Below are positions 1-5,311 of a stretch of 7,119 nt of DNA, piece after piece. Numbering within the stretch: position 1 is the stretch's first letter; every line of letters starts with the position of its first letter. The position numbers and the translations under genes are program-made. The DNA comes from Alphaproteobacteria bacterium (lineage in GTDB: Bacteria; Pseudomonadota; Alphaproteobacteria; UBA828): contig JAUVWK010000138.1 of the NCBI GenBank assembly GCA_030604165.1, forward strand, positions 1-7,119. Reading direction: 5' to 3'. The notes under the pieces were generated by a model that had not been told where the DNA came from, searched no databases, and was given only the letters and a program-made list of their open reading frames with translations.

Positions 1-405
1 CTTGACCGTGGCGATCATCCGGCCGGGTTCGACCGCCGCGAAGGACGGGATGGTGCCGATGGTGAGCGCCTCGTCGAGAAGATTGATGCGGTCGATGCGG
101 GCGCTATCGGCGACCGCCAGGCCGCTGACCTCGGCGAACAGGTTGCAGCGCCCCGTGAAGGCCTTGCCGCGGCTCAAGCCCGGGCCGCAGGCCGCCGTGG
201 CGAGCGCGGCGGCGGCCTCGTCCTCGGCCATGTCGCTCGCTTCGAGCCGAGCCCCGGACACGGCGGCGATGCCGGCCCGGCGCAAGGTCGCGATATCCTC
301 CGAGGTGAGAACATGGCCCTTCTTCAGCGCCCGCCCGGCCAGGCGCACACTATGGGCGAGGATCAGCCCCTCGGCTTGCTCGATGGCTTCCTCGCCGAAC
401 TTCAT
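1..405 (-). CDS. Molybdopterin-binding protein, N-terminal part (MoeA/MocA-type, probably fused to a nucleotidyltransferase); truncated by the window edge
   Basis: The reading frame is open from an ATG at 405 to base 1 (135 codons) with no stop, so the C-terminal part lies outside the window. The protein begins MKFGEEAIEQAEGLILAHSV and continues through LKKGHVLTSEDIATLRRAGI (about residues 28-47), FTGRCNLFAE and LLDEALTIGTIPSF to PGRMIATVK. I recognise this as the start of the rhizobial molybdopterin-binding protein that usually carries a MobA/MocA-like NTP-transferase domain behind it. That domain activates or loads the molybdenum cofactor (for example MCD formation) for xanthine dehydrogenase / CO dehydrogenase-type enzymes in the cytosol. 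Its ATG overlaps the stop of the upstream xdhC-like gene (ATGA, 402-405), which implies translational coupling. The family is fairly certain. The fused transferase domain is inferred from relatives, since it is not in the window. Confidence 0.8.
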   Translation of the reverse strand, partial: MKFGEEAIEQAEGLILAHSVRLAGRALKKGHVLTSEDIATLRRAGIAAVSGARLEASDMAEDEAAAALATAACGPGLSRGKAFTGRCNLFAEVSGLAVADSARIDRINLLDEALTIGTIPSFAAVEPGRMIATVK

Positions 406-1100
406 GACCCTTTGCCGTGCCGGGCCTGGGTAATCTGCGCCATGACCGAAACGGCGATCTCGGCCGGCGATTTGGCGCCGATATCGAGCCCGATGGGGCC
501 GTTGATGCGGGCCAGCTCCGCCTCGCCGAAGCCCTTTTCGCGCAACCGCGCGAGGCGCTTGCCGTGGGTCCGCTTGCTGCCGAGAGAACCGATATAGAAG
601 GCCGGCGAGCGCAGCACCGTCTCCAACGCGGGATCGTCGATCTTGGGGTCGTGGCTCAGCGTCACGATGGCCGTGCGGCCGTCGGGCGGAGCGGCCTTCA
701 TGACCTCGTCGGGCCAGTCCGTGGCCACGGTGAAGCGCGGGAAGCGAGCGCTCTGGGCGAAGCCGCGGCGCGGGTCGATGATGGTGACCGCGTAGCCCGC
801 GATATCGGCGATCTGCGCCAGCGCCTGGGTGATGTGGACCGCGCCGACGATGATCAGCCGCAGCGGCGGATTGTAGACGTGGATGAACAGCGTGCGGTCT
901 TCGGCCTCGAAGGGCCCACTGCGGTCGGTCGTCAGCGCGCGGCGCGCCTCGGCCACCACGGCCGGCGCCAGCCCCGAGTCAGCCTCGGTGTCGGCGCCAT
1001 AGACCAGCGCCTGCGCCCCGTCCGCGAGGTCGGTGACCACGGCGACGGCGCGCTTGCCGTCGCGGGCGGCGTTGAGTTGGTCCAGCAAGGTACGTTTCAC
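402..1100 (-). CDS. xdhC: XdhC-family protein, Rossmann-fold (C-terminal type) domain, 232 aa
   Basis: XdhC proteins bind the molybdenum cofactor and help insert the sulfurated form into xanthine dehydrogenase or CO dehydrogenase-type enzymes. This protein has a nucleotide-binding-like segment LIIVGAVHITQALAQIA (residues about 82-98) followed by the strand end VTIIDPR. It also has the family's SLGSKRTHGKR (172-182) and INGPIGLDIGAKSPAEIA (199-216). GAVHI stands where other members have GAGHI; I believe this is usual in this rhizobial subgroup. I chose the GTG at 1100 as start. It lies 10 bp after the stop of the preceding gene, and a GAGG that overlaps that stop sits 8 bases upstream. An in-frame ATG at 1214 would run through the end of the preceding gene. 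It is the middle gene of the operon and overlaps the next gene by 4 bp. Family sure; molybdoenzyme partner unknown. Confidence 0.9.
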   Translation of the reverse strand: MKRTLLDQLNAARDGKRAVAVVTDLADGAQALVYGADTEADSGLAPAVVAEARRALTTDRSGPFEAEDRTLFIHVYNPPLRLIIVGAVHITQALAQIADIAGYAVTIIDPRRGFAQSARFPRFTVATDWPDEVMKAAPPDGRTAIVTLSHDPKIDDPALETVLRSPAFYIGSLGSKRTHGKRLARLREKGFGEAELARINGPIGLDIGAKSPAEIAVSVMAQITQARHGKGS

Positions 1101-1110
1101 GGGCCCCGCC

Positions 1111-1452
1111 TCATTCCACCCGCTCGACGAAGACCCTGACGGTGCCGCCGCAGGCGAGGCCGACCTCCCAGGCCTGCTCGTCGGAGACGCCGAACTCCAG
1201 GCTGCGCACGCCACCGCCTGTCATCACCGCCTTGGCCTCCTGGATGACCGCGCCTTCGATACAGCCGCCCGAGACCGAGCCTTGAAAGCGGCCGTCTTCA
1301 TCGATCACGAGTTGGCTGCCGACCGGACGCGGGGAGGAGCCCCAGGTGGCGACCACGGTGGCCAGCGCCACCGACTTGCCTTGATCGCGCCAGGCGGCGG
1401 CGGTTTTCAGAATATCTTCGCTGTCGTCGCTATCGTGGCTCTTGTCGCTCAT
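1111..1452 (-). CDS. XdhC/CoxI-family protein, N-terminal-type domain only, 113 aa
   Basis: This small cytosolic maturation factor corresponds to the N-terminal half (XdhC_CoxI domain) of full-length XdhC. The hallmarks are ATVVATWGSSPRPVG (residues 31-45), GSVSGGCIEGAVI (58-70) and GLACGGTVRVFVE (98-110). Cys64 and Cys101 are the family's conserved cysteines. A longer frame begins upstream at 1521, but the ATG at 1452 has the strong ribosome binding site GAGGAG 5 bases before it, inside the would-be upstream coding stretch, and the family usually starts here. It is the first gene of the minus-strand operon, followed after 10 bp by the XdhC Rossmann-domain gene. Two half-size proteins replacing one two-domain XdhC is, as far as I know, common in Hyphomicrobiales and not a broken gene. 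The acidic, Ser/Asp-rich N-terminus (residues 2-13) is probably disordered. Confidence 0.9.
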   Translation of the reverse strand: MSDKSHDSDDSEDILKTAAAWRDQGKSVALATVVATWGSSPRPVGSQLVIDEDGRFQGSVSGGCIEGAVIQEAKAVMTGGGVRSLEFGVSDEQAWEVGLACGGTVRVFVERVE

Positions 1453-1592
1453 GGGCTCTCCTCGGTGAACCATAGCGTACCTGCGGGTGCAGGATACCCA
1501 ATGATCTAGGCCTGACGCCATCGCTTCTCAACCTCGTCCCGTCGGGGTAGGGTTCCGGGTGCGGGGAAGACTAACAAAGGGAGCCCATCAAG
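1453..1592. promoter_or_regulatory. Divergent intergenic region with a short dyad
   Basis: These 140 bp separate the minus-strand molybdoenzyme-maturation operon from the plus-strand lactonase operon, so both promoters must lie here. The only structure I see is the dyad CCTGC-GGGT-GCAGG at 1480-1493. It can be extended by GTA/TAC on either side if one A is bulged. It lies about 28 bp upstream of the start codon at 1452 and could be an operator. I cannot identify convincing -35/-10 hexamers. A good ribosome binding site (AAAGGGAG) lies at about 1576-1583 for the plus-strand gene. Confidence 0.35.
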
Positions 1593-2498
1593 ATGGCCAT
1601 CGAAGTCAAGACACCGTCTCTTTTGGAGCTTGTCGCGGAGGACGCGGAGGTGCAGCGGATCGCGACGGACTTTAAGTTCACCGAGGGCCCGGTCTGGAAT
1701 CCGGCGGCGCAATGCCTCCTGTTCAGCGATATGCCGGGCGATGTTCGGCGGAGCTGGAGCGAGGCGGACGGCATCGTGGAGGTGCGCAAGCCGGCCAACA
1801 AATGCAATGGCATGACCTATGACAGCCGCGGCAATCTGATCGTCTGCGAACATTCCACCAGCCTCGTGGTCAGCGAGGCGCCGGACGGCACGATCACCAC
1901 CGTTGCCTCGCATTATCAGGGCAAGGCCCTGAACAGCCCCAACGACGTCATCGCCAAATCCGACGACGCGATCTATTTTTCGGACCCGACCTACGGCCGC
2001 ATGCCGGTGTTCGGCCTGGAGCGCGAGCAGGAGCTGGATTTTCAGGGCGTTTTCCGGGTGGCGCCCGGCGGCGGCGAGCCGCAACTCCTGGTGGACGATT
2101 TCGGCCAGCCCAACGGCCTCTGTTTCTCGCCGGACGAGTCGGTCCTCTATATCAACGACACGCCGGGTGCCCTGATCCGCGTCTTCGACGTGAAGCCCGA
2201 CGGCACGCTGGATAACGACCGGCTGTTCTTGGGCGACATCGGCACCGGCGAACTCGCGGACGGGATACCGGACGGCATGAAGTGCGACGAACGCGGCAAC
2301 GTCTATGTCACGGGGCCGCGCGGCATCTGGGTGATCTCGCCCGCGGGCGAGCATCTCGGCATCATCGAGATGCCCGAGCACGCCGGCAACCTCAATTGGG
2401 GCGGCGCGGATTGGAAAGAGCTCTATTGCTGCTGCTCGACCTCGGTTTACCGGGTGCGTTTGAAGGTCGCCGGAAACCGCCTCAGCTACATGCGTTGA
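1593..2498 (+). CDS. SMP-30/gluconolactonase/LRE-family lactonase, 301 aa
   Basis: This is a cytosolic six-bladed beta-propeller hydrolase of the SMP-30 family; members hydrolyse sugar-acid or other lactones using one divalent metal. The metal/active-site residues known for the family are visible: Glu31 in FTEGPVW, Asn117 in LNSPNDV, Asn174 in GQPNGLCFSPDE and Asp227 in GIPDGMKCDERGNVYVT. The C-terminal NWGGADWKELYCCCSTSVYRV is the family's last blade, so the protein is full length. There is no signal peptide. The ATG at 1593 has AAAGGGAG about 9 bases upstream. It is followed after 10 bp by the isochorismatase-like gene, so the two are probably one operon acting on the same compound. An unusual Cys-Cys-Cys run (279-281) sits in the last blade. 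The true substrate cannot be told; gluconolactone is only one option for this broad family. Confidence 0.9.
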   Translation: MAIEVKTPSLLELVAEDAEVQRIATDFKFTEGPVWNPAAQCLLFSDMPGDVRRSWSEADGIVEVRKPANKCNGMTYDSRGNLIVCEHSTSLVVSEAPDGTITTVASHYQGKALNSPNDVIAKSDDAIYFSDPTYGRMPVFGLEREQELDFQGVFRVAPGGGEPQLLVDDFGQPNGLCFSPDESVLYINDTPGALIRVFDVKPDGTLDNDRLFLGDIGTGELADGIPDGMKCDERGNVYVTGPRGIWVISPAGEHLGIIEMPEHAGNLNWGGADWKELYCCCSTSVYRVRLKVAGNRLSYMR

Positions 2499-2508
2499 GG
2501 GGGCCATC

Positions 2509-3123
2509 ATGACCTTCCAACTGGAGCCGAAAACCAGCGCCCTGATCATTCAGGACTTGCAGAACGATGTCATCACCGAGGGCGGCGCGTTCGCCGATTC
2601 GGGCGCGCCAGCCCATGCCAAGAGCCAAAACGTGGTCGAGAACGTGAAGGCGCTCGCGGCGGCTGCGCGGCAGGCCGGCATGGCCGTCATACACGTGTAT
2701 TACATCGTCGAGGAGGGCGCCCCGGGGCTCAAGCGGAACGCGCCGCTGTTCGAGGGCGTGGCCGACGGCAACGCCCTGGTGCGCGGCAGCTGGGGCGCGG
2801 CGCCGGCGGCGGGGCTGGAGCCCGTGGCGGGCGATATCGTGGTCGAGAAAATGCGTATGAACGCCTTTTACGACACGCGCTTGGACACGATGCTGCGCGG
2901 GCTCGGCATCGAGACCCTGGTGATCACCGGGGCGTGGACCAACTTCTCGGTCGAGCACACGGCGCGGCACGGCGCCGACGCCGGCTATCGCGCGGTGGTG
3001 GTCACGGACGGCACCTCGACGATCGACGACGAGTGGCAAAAGGCGGCGCTCGACTTCGCCCTGCAGAACATCGCCGAACGGGTGCCGAGCAAGGAGGTGC
3101 TGGCGGCGCTCGGCGCGGGCTAG
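2509..3123 (+). CDS. Isochorismatase-like (cysteine hydrolase superfamily) protein with Ser at the nucleophile position, 204 aa
   Basis: The alpha/beta fold of the isochorismatase-like family is clear: SALIIQDLQNDV (Asp16), VVEKMRMNAFYDT (Lys114), LVITGAWTNFSVEHTARHGA (138-157) and DAGYRAVVVTDGTST. Members hydrolyse amides (nicotinamide, N-carbamoyl compounds, ureidoacrylate) or vinyl ethers. Here the Asp and Lys of the Asp-Lys-Cys triad are present. The triad Cys, expected in TNxCVExTAR, is Ser147 (codon TCG at 2947-2949). I recall relatives with TN-x-S-x-E-H-TAR as a subgroup, so this is probably inherited and not a damaged gene. The ATG at 2509 has GAGGGGG (2497-2503) about 5 bases upstream, overlapping the stop of the lactonase gene, so the two are likely co-transcribed. 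Substrate unknown; amidase activity of the usual thioester type would be unexpected. Confidence 0.88.
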   Translation: MTFQLEPKTSALIIQDLQNDVITEGGAFADSGAPAHAKSQNVVENVKALAAAARQAGMAVIHVYYIVEEGAPGLKRNAPLFEGVADGNALVRGSWGAAPAAGLEPVAGDIVVEKMRMNAFYDTRLDTMLRGLGIETLVITGAWTNFSVEHTARHGADAGYRAVVVTDGTSTIDDEWQKAALDFALQNIAERVPSKEVLAALGAG

Positions 3124-3550
3124 AGCGTTGACTCATAAACTAGAGTTGGGTCAGTGGCGGGGCGCCGATGTCGGCTTTAGGGCCAACACCGGTCGCAAAT
3201 CGGCGCATTTGGGCTCGTCCGCCTGTAGCCAAGAGCAGAAGTTCGGGCATTCTGTCGGCGCGTGAGTTCCCGCTTATTCGTGCGCTAACCTTCCGCGCAC
3301 GGGAGACCAGAGGTGGAACGGCGCCTAGCCGCTAAATTCGCCACCGAAATGGTGGGCTCAGCAACGTGTTCGAGGTCGCCTCCCCCGGACCCCGTCAAGC
3401 ACGATTCCGCCCGCCAACGGAGCCGATGGCTCCCGGACCTCCTCCAGCTCCAAAAGGGTGTCGCGCCGCGCGCGCAACACGAGACACGCATTAATTGTGG
3501 AACCGGCCAAGCCCGCCGCGAGCCTGCTGGGCGCGCCCTGGGACCCCTCC
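3124..3550. other. GC-rich non-coding stretch after the lactonase/hydrolase operon
   Basis: I find no gene supported here. Short frames on both strands (for example minus 3285-3491 and plus 3313-3555) lack recognisable protein motifs and good ribosome binding sites. Visible structure: one copy of the dispersed repeat at 3168-3190; a hairpin CCACC-GAAAT-GGTGG at 3341-3355; a perfect 6-bp-stem hairpin GGAGCC-GAT-GGCTCC at 3419-3433; and the direct repeat CCCGGACC near 3374 and 3432. The hairpins have no T-run, so they are not ordinary terminators. An unrecognised structured RNA is possible but unproven. Confidence 0.4.
3168..3190 (+). repeat. Degenerate copy of the dispersed ATGTCTGCTTT..GGGCCAA repeat
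   Basis: The segment matches the first half of a repeat family seen again at 5357, 5404, 5442 and 5491 and at the right edge (7104). It shares ATGTC, a GCTTT core, GGGCCAA and a following C/G-rich end. I recall similar short intergenic repeats being common in Hyphomicrobiales genomes. The match is imperfect, so this single copy is tentative. Confidence 0.4.
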
Positions 3551-3551
3551 G

Positions 3552-3579
3552 TTAATCATTTGTTAACCACGTGTTAACC
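3552..3579 (+). promoter_or_regulatory. Two overlapping CtrA-type binding sites (TTAA-N7-TTAA-N7-TTAACC)
   Basis: Three TTAA cores start at 3552, 3563 and 3574, each separated from the next by exactly 7 bases, so all lie on one helix face. The second and third continue as TTAACC. The CtrA consensus of alphaproteobacteria is TTAA-N7-TTAA(C), so the segment holds two perfect, overlapping sites. They lie about 90-115 bp upstream of the ATG at 3667, a normal promoter distance. In a GC-rich genome three phased TTAA cores are unlikely by chance. Expected role: cell-cycle control of the exported-protein gene at 3667, and possibly of eipA further downstream. Confidence 0.72.
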
Positions 3580-3666
3580 CCGCGGTGCTGGAATTCGTCT
3601 CGCTCCGGTGGCCCGGAAGATTGGGATGGGGGAGCACCTGGTTTCCTATCGGACAGGAGAAGGAAT

Positions 3667-4155
3667 ATGCGACGGTTCGGTTTCTTCGGTTTCTTCGTTG
3701 GCGCGGCGATCCTTTTGTCTGGCTCTACAGCGGTTTCGGCCTCGACTTGGCTGGTAGAAACGCAAACGGAGGGATTTACGAACACTCACTCCGTCACGGC
3801 CTTTGCCAAAAGCGATCACGCCAAAATAATGCTGAGGTGTGAGAATAAAAACCGAATCATGGCGGTGTTTCAGCCGGAGAACGTCATTTCCGAGATCGGT
3901 CCTTTATTTACCAGATACAGAATCGGGAAGAATTCGACCGTCAAGAGCAATAACTGGATCTCGCTTTATGGCGTAGCGGCATATATAGGCGCCAAGAAGG
4001 ACGAGAAAAATCGCGAAGAAATCGTTGACTTCGCGAAGTCTCTGATGAAGGGCGAGAGCGTTCTAATTGAGGCCGAGAACGCGAGGGAAAAATTTGCGCT
4101 GAAAGGCTCAAAGACCGCTATTGCGGAAGTGCTTAGCGCCTGCGACGCGAAATAA
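3667..4155 (+). CDS. Small exported protein, TagO/VasI-like pattern, function unknown, 162 aa
   Basis: A signal peptide is clear: two Arg, a Phe/Leu-rich core (residues 4-18), then GSTAVSA with likely cleavage after Ala25, so the mature protein of about 137 aa is periplasmic or secreted. The mature part starts STWLVETQTEGFTNTHSV, has a single Cys58 in KIMLRCENKNRI, a Trp97-centred WISLYG, and ends FALKGSKTAIAEVLSACDAK with Cys159. The spacing (W...T...S/T-V, L-RC, RYRIG, W-S, F-x-L-x-G-x-x-x-A, C) resembles the TagO/VasI-type exported domain, with a probable Cys58-Cys159 disulfide. This is a pattern judgement, not a proven match, and no type VI secretion genes are near. Start ATG 3667 has AGGAGAAGG upstream (AGGAG 7 bases away); a GTG at 3571 lies inside the CtrA boxes and is unlikely. 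GC is about 49% over 3781-4140, far below its neighbours, which suggests transfer. Confidence 0.8.
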   Translation: MRRFGFFGFFVGAAILLSGSTAVSASTWLVETQTEGFTNTHSVTAFAKSDHAKIMLRCENKNRIMAVFQPENVISEIGPLFTRYRIGKNSTVKSNNWISLYGVAAYIGAKKDEKNREEIVDFAKSLMKGESVLIEAENAREKFALKGSKTAIAEVLSACDAK

Positions 4156-4186
4156 TCCACGCTAGCACGCTCTCCCGATTTCGACG

Positions 4187-4403
4187 GTGATTTCGCGCGT
4201 TGGCCTCGGGGTGAAGGATTTTCGCGGAGTGTTCGTGTTCACATCGGAAAGTGCCCTCAACCAATTTGTCGAGGGCGGCTGGGACGCGAGCGCCCAAGCC
4301 GACGCGGCACCAAGCCACGATCCAAGGCACCAAGTTCTGGAAGGACGACGAATTGACCGGAACAGTTTCCTCGGCACCGCCACCTCGGCAAGCTGGAACG
4401 TGA
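4187..4403 (+). pseudogene. Remnant of a SYLF-domain (YSC84-like) lipid-binding protein gene, truncated, deleted and frameshifted
   Basis: Two pieces of one SYLF domain lie in different frames. Frame one (from about 4187) reads ISRVGLGVKDFRGVFVFTSE, then SALNQFVEGGWDASAQADAA up to 4309, a typical SYLF core. Frame two (from 4311) reads QATIQGTKFWKDDELT (4311-4358), the usual C-terminal end of this subgroup, and then runs to a stop at 4401-4403. The part between QADAA and QATI is missing (roughly 35 residues by my memory of the family), and the deletion shifts the frame. The N-terminal half of the domain and any signal peptide are also gone; a TAG at 4163-4165 closes frame one upstream. Intact members are exported or membrane-associated lipid-binding proteins. 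The gene is dead; what remains sits between the exported-protein gene and the eipA-type gene. Confidence 0.78.
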
Positions 4404-4413
4404 CGTACCGACC

Positions 4414-4533
4414 ATGGCGGACGACTTCGGCCTCGATCTTGACCAACCCGAGTCGCCGCCGGGTCGCGTTTCGGGGGCAAGCCCGGGATCGGGGTCGAGA
4501 TTCCACCTCTTTGCCGTGAGGACCAGGCCATGA
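4414..4533 (+). CDS. Possible 39-aa leader-type ORF overlapping the eipA-type start (doubtful)
   Basis: An ATG at 4414 opens a frame (MADDFGLDLDQPESPPGRVS... ending FAVRTRP) whose TGA at 4531-4533 overlaps the ATG at 4530 in an ATGA arrangement, as for translationally coupled genes. I see no convincing ribosome binding site upstream of 4414 and recognise no domain. It lies between a dead gene and a well-formed one, so it may be chance coding in GC-rich DNA or a relic of the same decayed locus. Listed only because of the exact ATGA coupling. Confidence 0.2.
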   Translation: MADDFGLDLDQPESPPGRVSGASPGSGSRFHLFAVRTRP

Positions 4534-5132
4534 CGCAGATCTACCGAAGCTTCCTCGGCGCCTTCCTGGCGCTCGCCGTGCTCGCGGCCGGCGTCTCCAA
4601 AGCCGCCGCCCAGGAGGCCACCGAGGAGGCCACCGAGGAGGCCACCGAGGCGACCTATTCCGAGGACGAGATCCTCTCCAAGGCCAAGGGCTTCTTCGGC
4701 GCCACCACGGAAGGGCTCGCCAAGGCCATCGAGAAGGTCTTCGAGGACCAGGGCCGGCCGAATGCCTACATCACCGGCGAGGAGGTAAGCGGCGCCATCG
4801 GCATCGGCGCGCGCTACGGCGAGGGCACGCTCAACCAAAAGACCGGCGCGGCGCGCAAGGTCTATTGGCAGGGCCCGACCGTCGGCTTCGATTTCGGCGC
4901 CGACGCCTCCAAGATGTTCATCCTGATCTATCATTTGCCCGACGTGGATTCGCTGTTCCAGCGCTTTCCGGCGATCGACGGCAGCTTCTACTTCATCGCC
5001 GGCGTCGGGGTGAACTACCAGCAAAGCGGCGACATCATCCAAGTGCCGATCCGCACCGGGGTCGGCCTGCGCGCGGGCATCAACGTCGGCTATATGCACT
5101 ACACCCGGAAGTTCTCCTGGATACCGTTGTAA
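4530..5132 (+). CDS. eipA: EipA-family (DUF1134) periplasmic envelope-integrity protein, 200 aa
   Basis: This is the alphaproteobacterial DUF1134 protein, studied in Brucella as EipA, a small periplasmic beta-barrel-like protein needed for envelope stress resistance and virulence there. A signal peptide (TQIYRSFLGAFLALAVLAAG, then VSKAAA-Q, cleavage near Ala27/Gln28) is followed by an acidic linker of three EATE repeats (29-40). The DUF1134 domain runs from about residue 43 to the end: GRPNAYITGEEVSGAI, ARYGEGTLNQKTG, KVYWQGPTVGFDFG, IDGSFYFIAGVGVNY, VPIRTGVGLRAGINVGYMHY, TRKFSW. It is full length and looks intact. The ATG at 4530 has AGGA 7 bases upstream. In Brucella, eipA is reported to be under CtrA control. 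Here no CtrA box lies directly upstream, but a perfect double box occurs about 950 bp upstream (3552-3577). Its immediate 5' flank is the SYLF-gene relic. Confidence 0.92.
   Translation: MTQIYRSFLGAFLALAVLAAGVSKAAAQEATEEATEEATEATYSEDEILSKAKGFFGATTEGLAKAIEKVFEDQGRPNAYITGEEVSGAIGIGARYGEGTLNQKTGAARKVYWQGPTVGFDFGADASKMFILIYHLPDVDSLFQRFPAIDGSFYFIAGVGVNYQQSGDIIQVPIRTGVGLRAGINVGYMHYTRKFSWIPL
4614..4649 (+). repeat. Three 12-bp in-frame tandem repeats (EATE x3) in the eipA-type gene
   Basis: GAGGCCACCGAG is repeated three times without mismatch, coding Glu-Ala-Thr-Glu three times just after the signal peptide cleavage site. Identical codons in all copies point to recent slippage expansion. Changes in copy number would keep the frame and only lengthen the acidic linker. 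Confidence 0.85.
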
Positions 5133-5158
5133 CAGCCTCATCTCCCCTGGAGCAGAGC

Positions 5159-5311
5159 ATGAAGCTGACCGATTTCGACGCCCTGACCTTCGACTGCTAC
5201 GGCACCTTGATTGATTGGGAGAGCGGCATCGCCACCGCGCTGCGGGCCTGGCCAGGCGATCACGCTCTCGCGGACCGGGTCCACAAGCTGTTCCTGCCGG
5301 TCTGCCCCTGA
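5159..5311 (+). pseudogene. Truncated HAD-family (haloacid dehalogenase type II-like) gene, first motif only
   Basis: The frame encodes 50 aa starting MKLTDFDALTFDCYGTLIDW, then ESGIATALRAW. This is the N-terminus of haloacid dehalogenase-like hydrolases, with the nucleophile Asp12 in FDCYGTL (motif I). Family members run to about 200-240 residues; here similarity fades after about residue 31 and a stop follows at 5309-5311. No later HAD motif (Ser/Thr, Lys, DD) is seen downstream before 5600. The start has a good ribosome binding site (GGAG, 6 bases upstream) and lies 26 bp after the eipA-type gene, so it may still be translated into a dead peptide. The stop codon is part of a 12-bp inverted repeat (5300-5311 / 5371-5382), so insertion of repeat DNA or a deletion ending there probably broke the gene. 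Confidence 0.78.

Noticed and set aside
417..1139. Plus-strand frame opposite the XdhC Rossmann-domain gene
   Set aside because: The minus strand carries clear XdhC motifs in a tight operon; this frame has none.
1506..2549. Long open frame on the minus strand opposite the lactonase
   Set aside because: It is the antisense shadow of a well-supported SMP-30 gene in GC-rich DNA; its translation has no recognisable family motif and it runs across the divergent promoter region.
2482..3039. Minus-strand open frame opposite the isochorismatase-like gene
   Set aside because: Shadow of the plus-strand gene; Arg/His/Val-rich translation without domain features.
3285..3491. 68-codon minus-strand frame in the gap, also considered as part of a tmRNA or other stable RNA
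   Set aside because: No recognisable protein motif. I looked for tmRNA, SRP RNA and 6S RNA signatures on both strands and found none that fit.
3571..3666. Upstream GTG start that would extend the exported protein by 32 residues
   Set aside because: It lies within the CtrA boxes and would bury the signal peptide; the ATG at 3667 has a strong ribosome binding site.
4257..5141. 294-codon minus-strand frame opposite the eipA-type gene
   Set aside because: Its low-complexity stretch (GGLLGGLLGG) is the antisense of the EATE repeat, and it covers both a dead gene and an intact one; a pure shadow.
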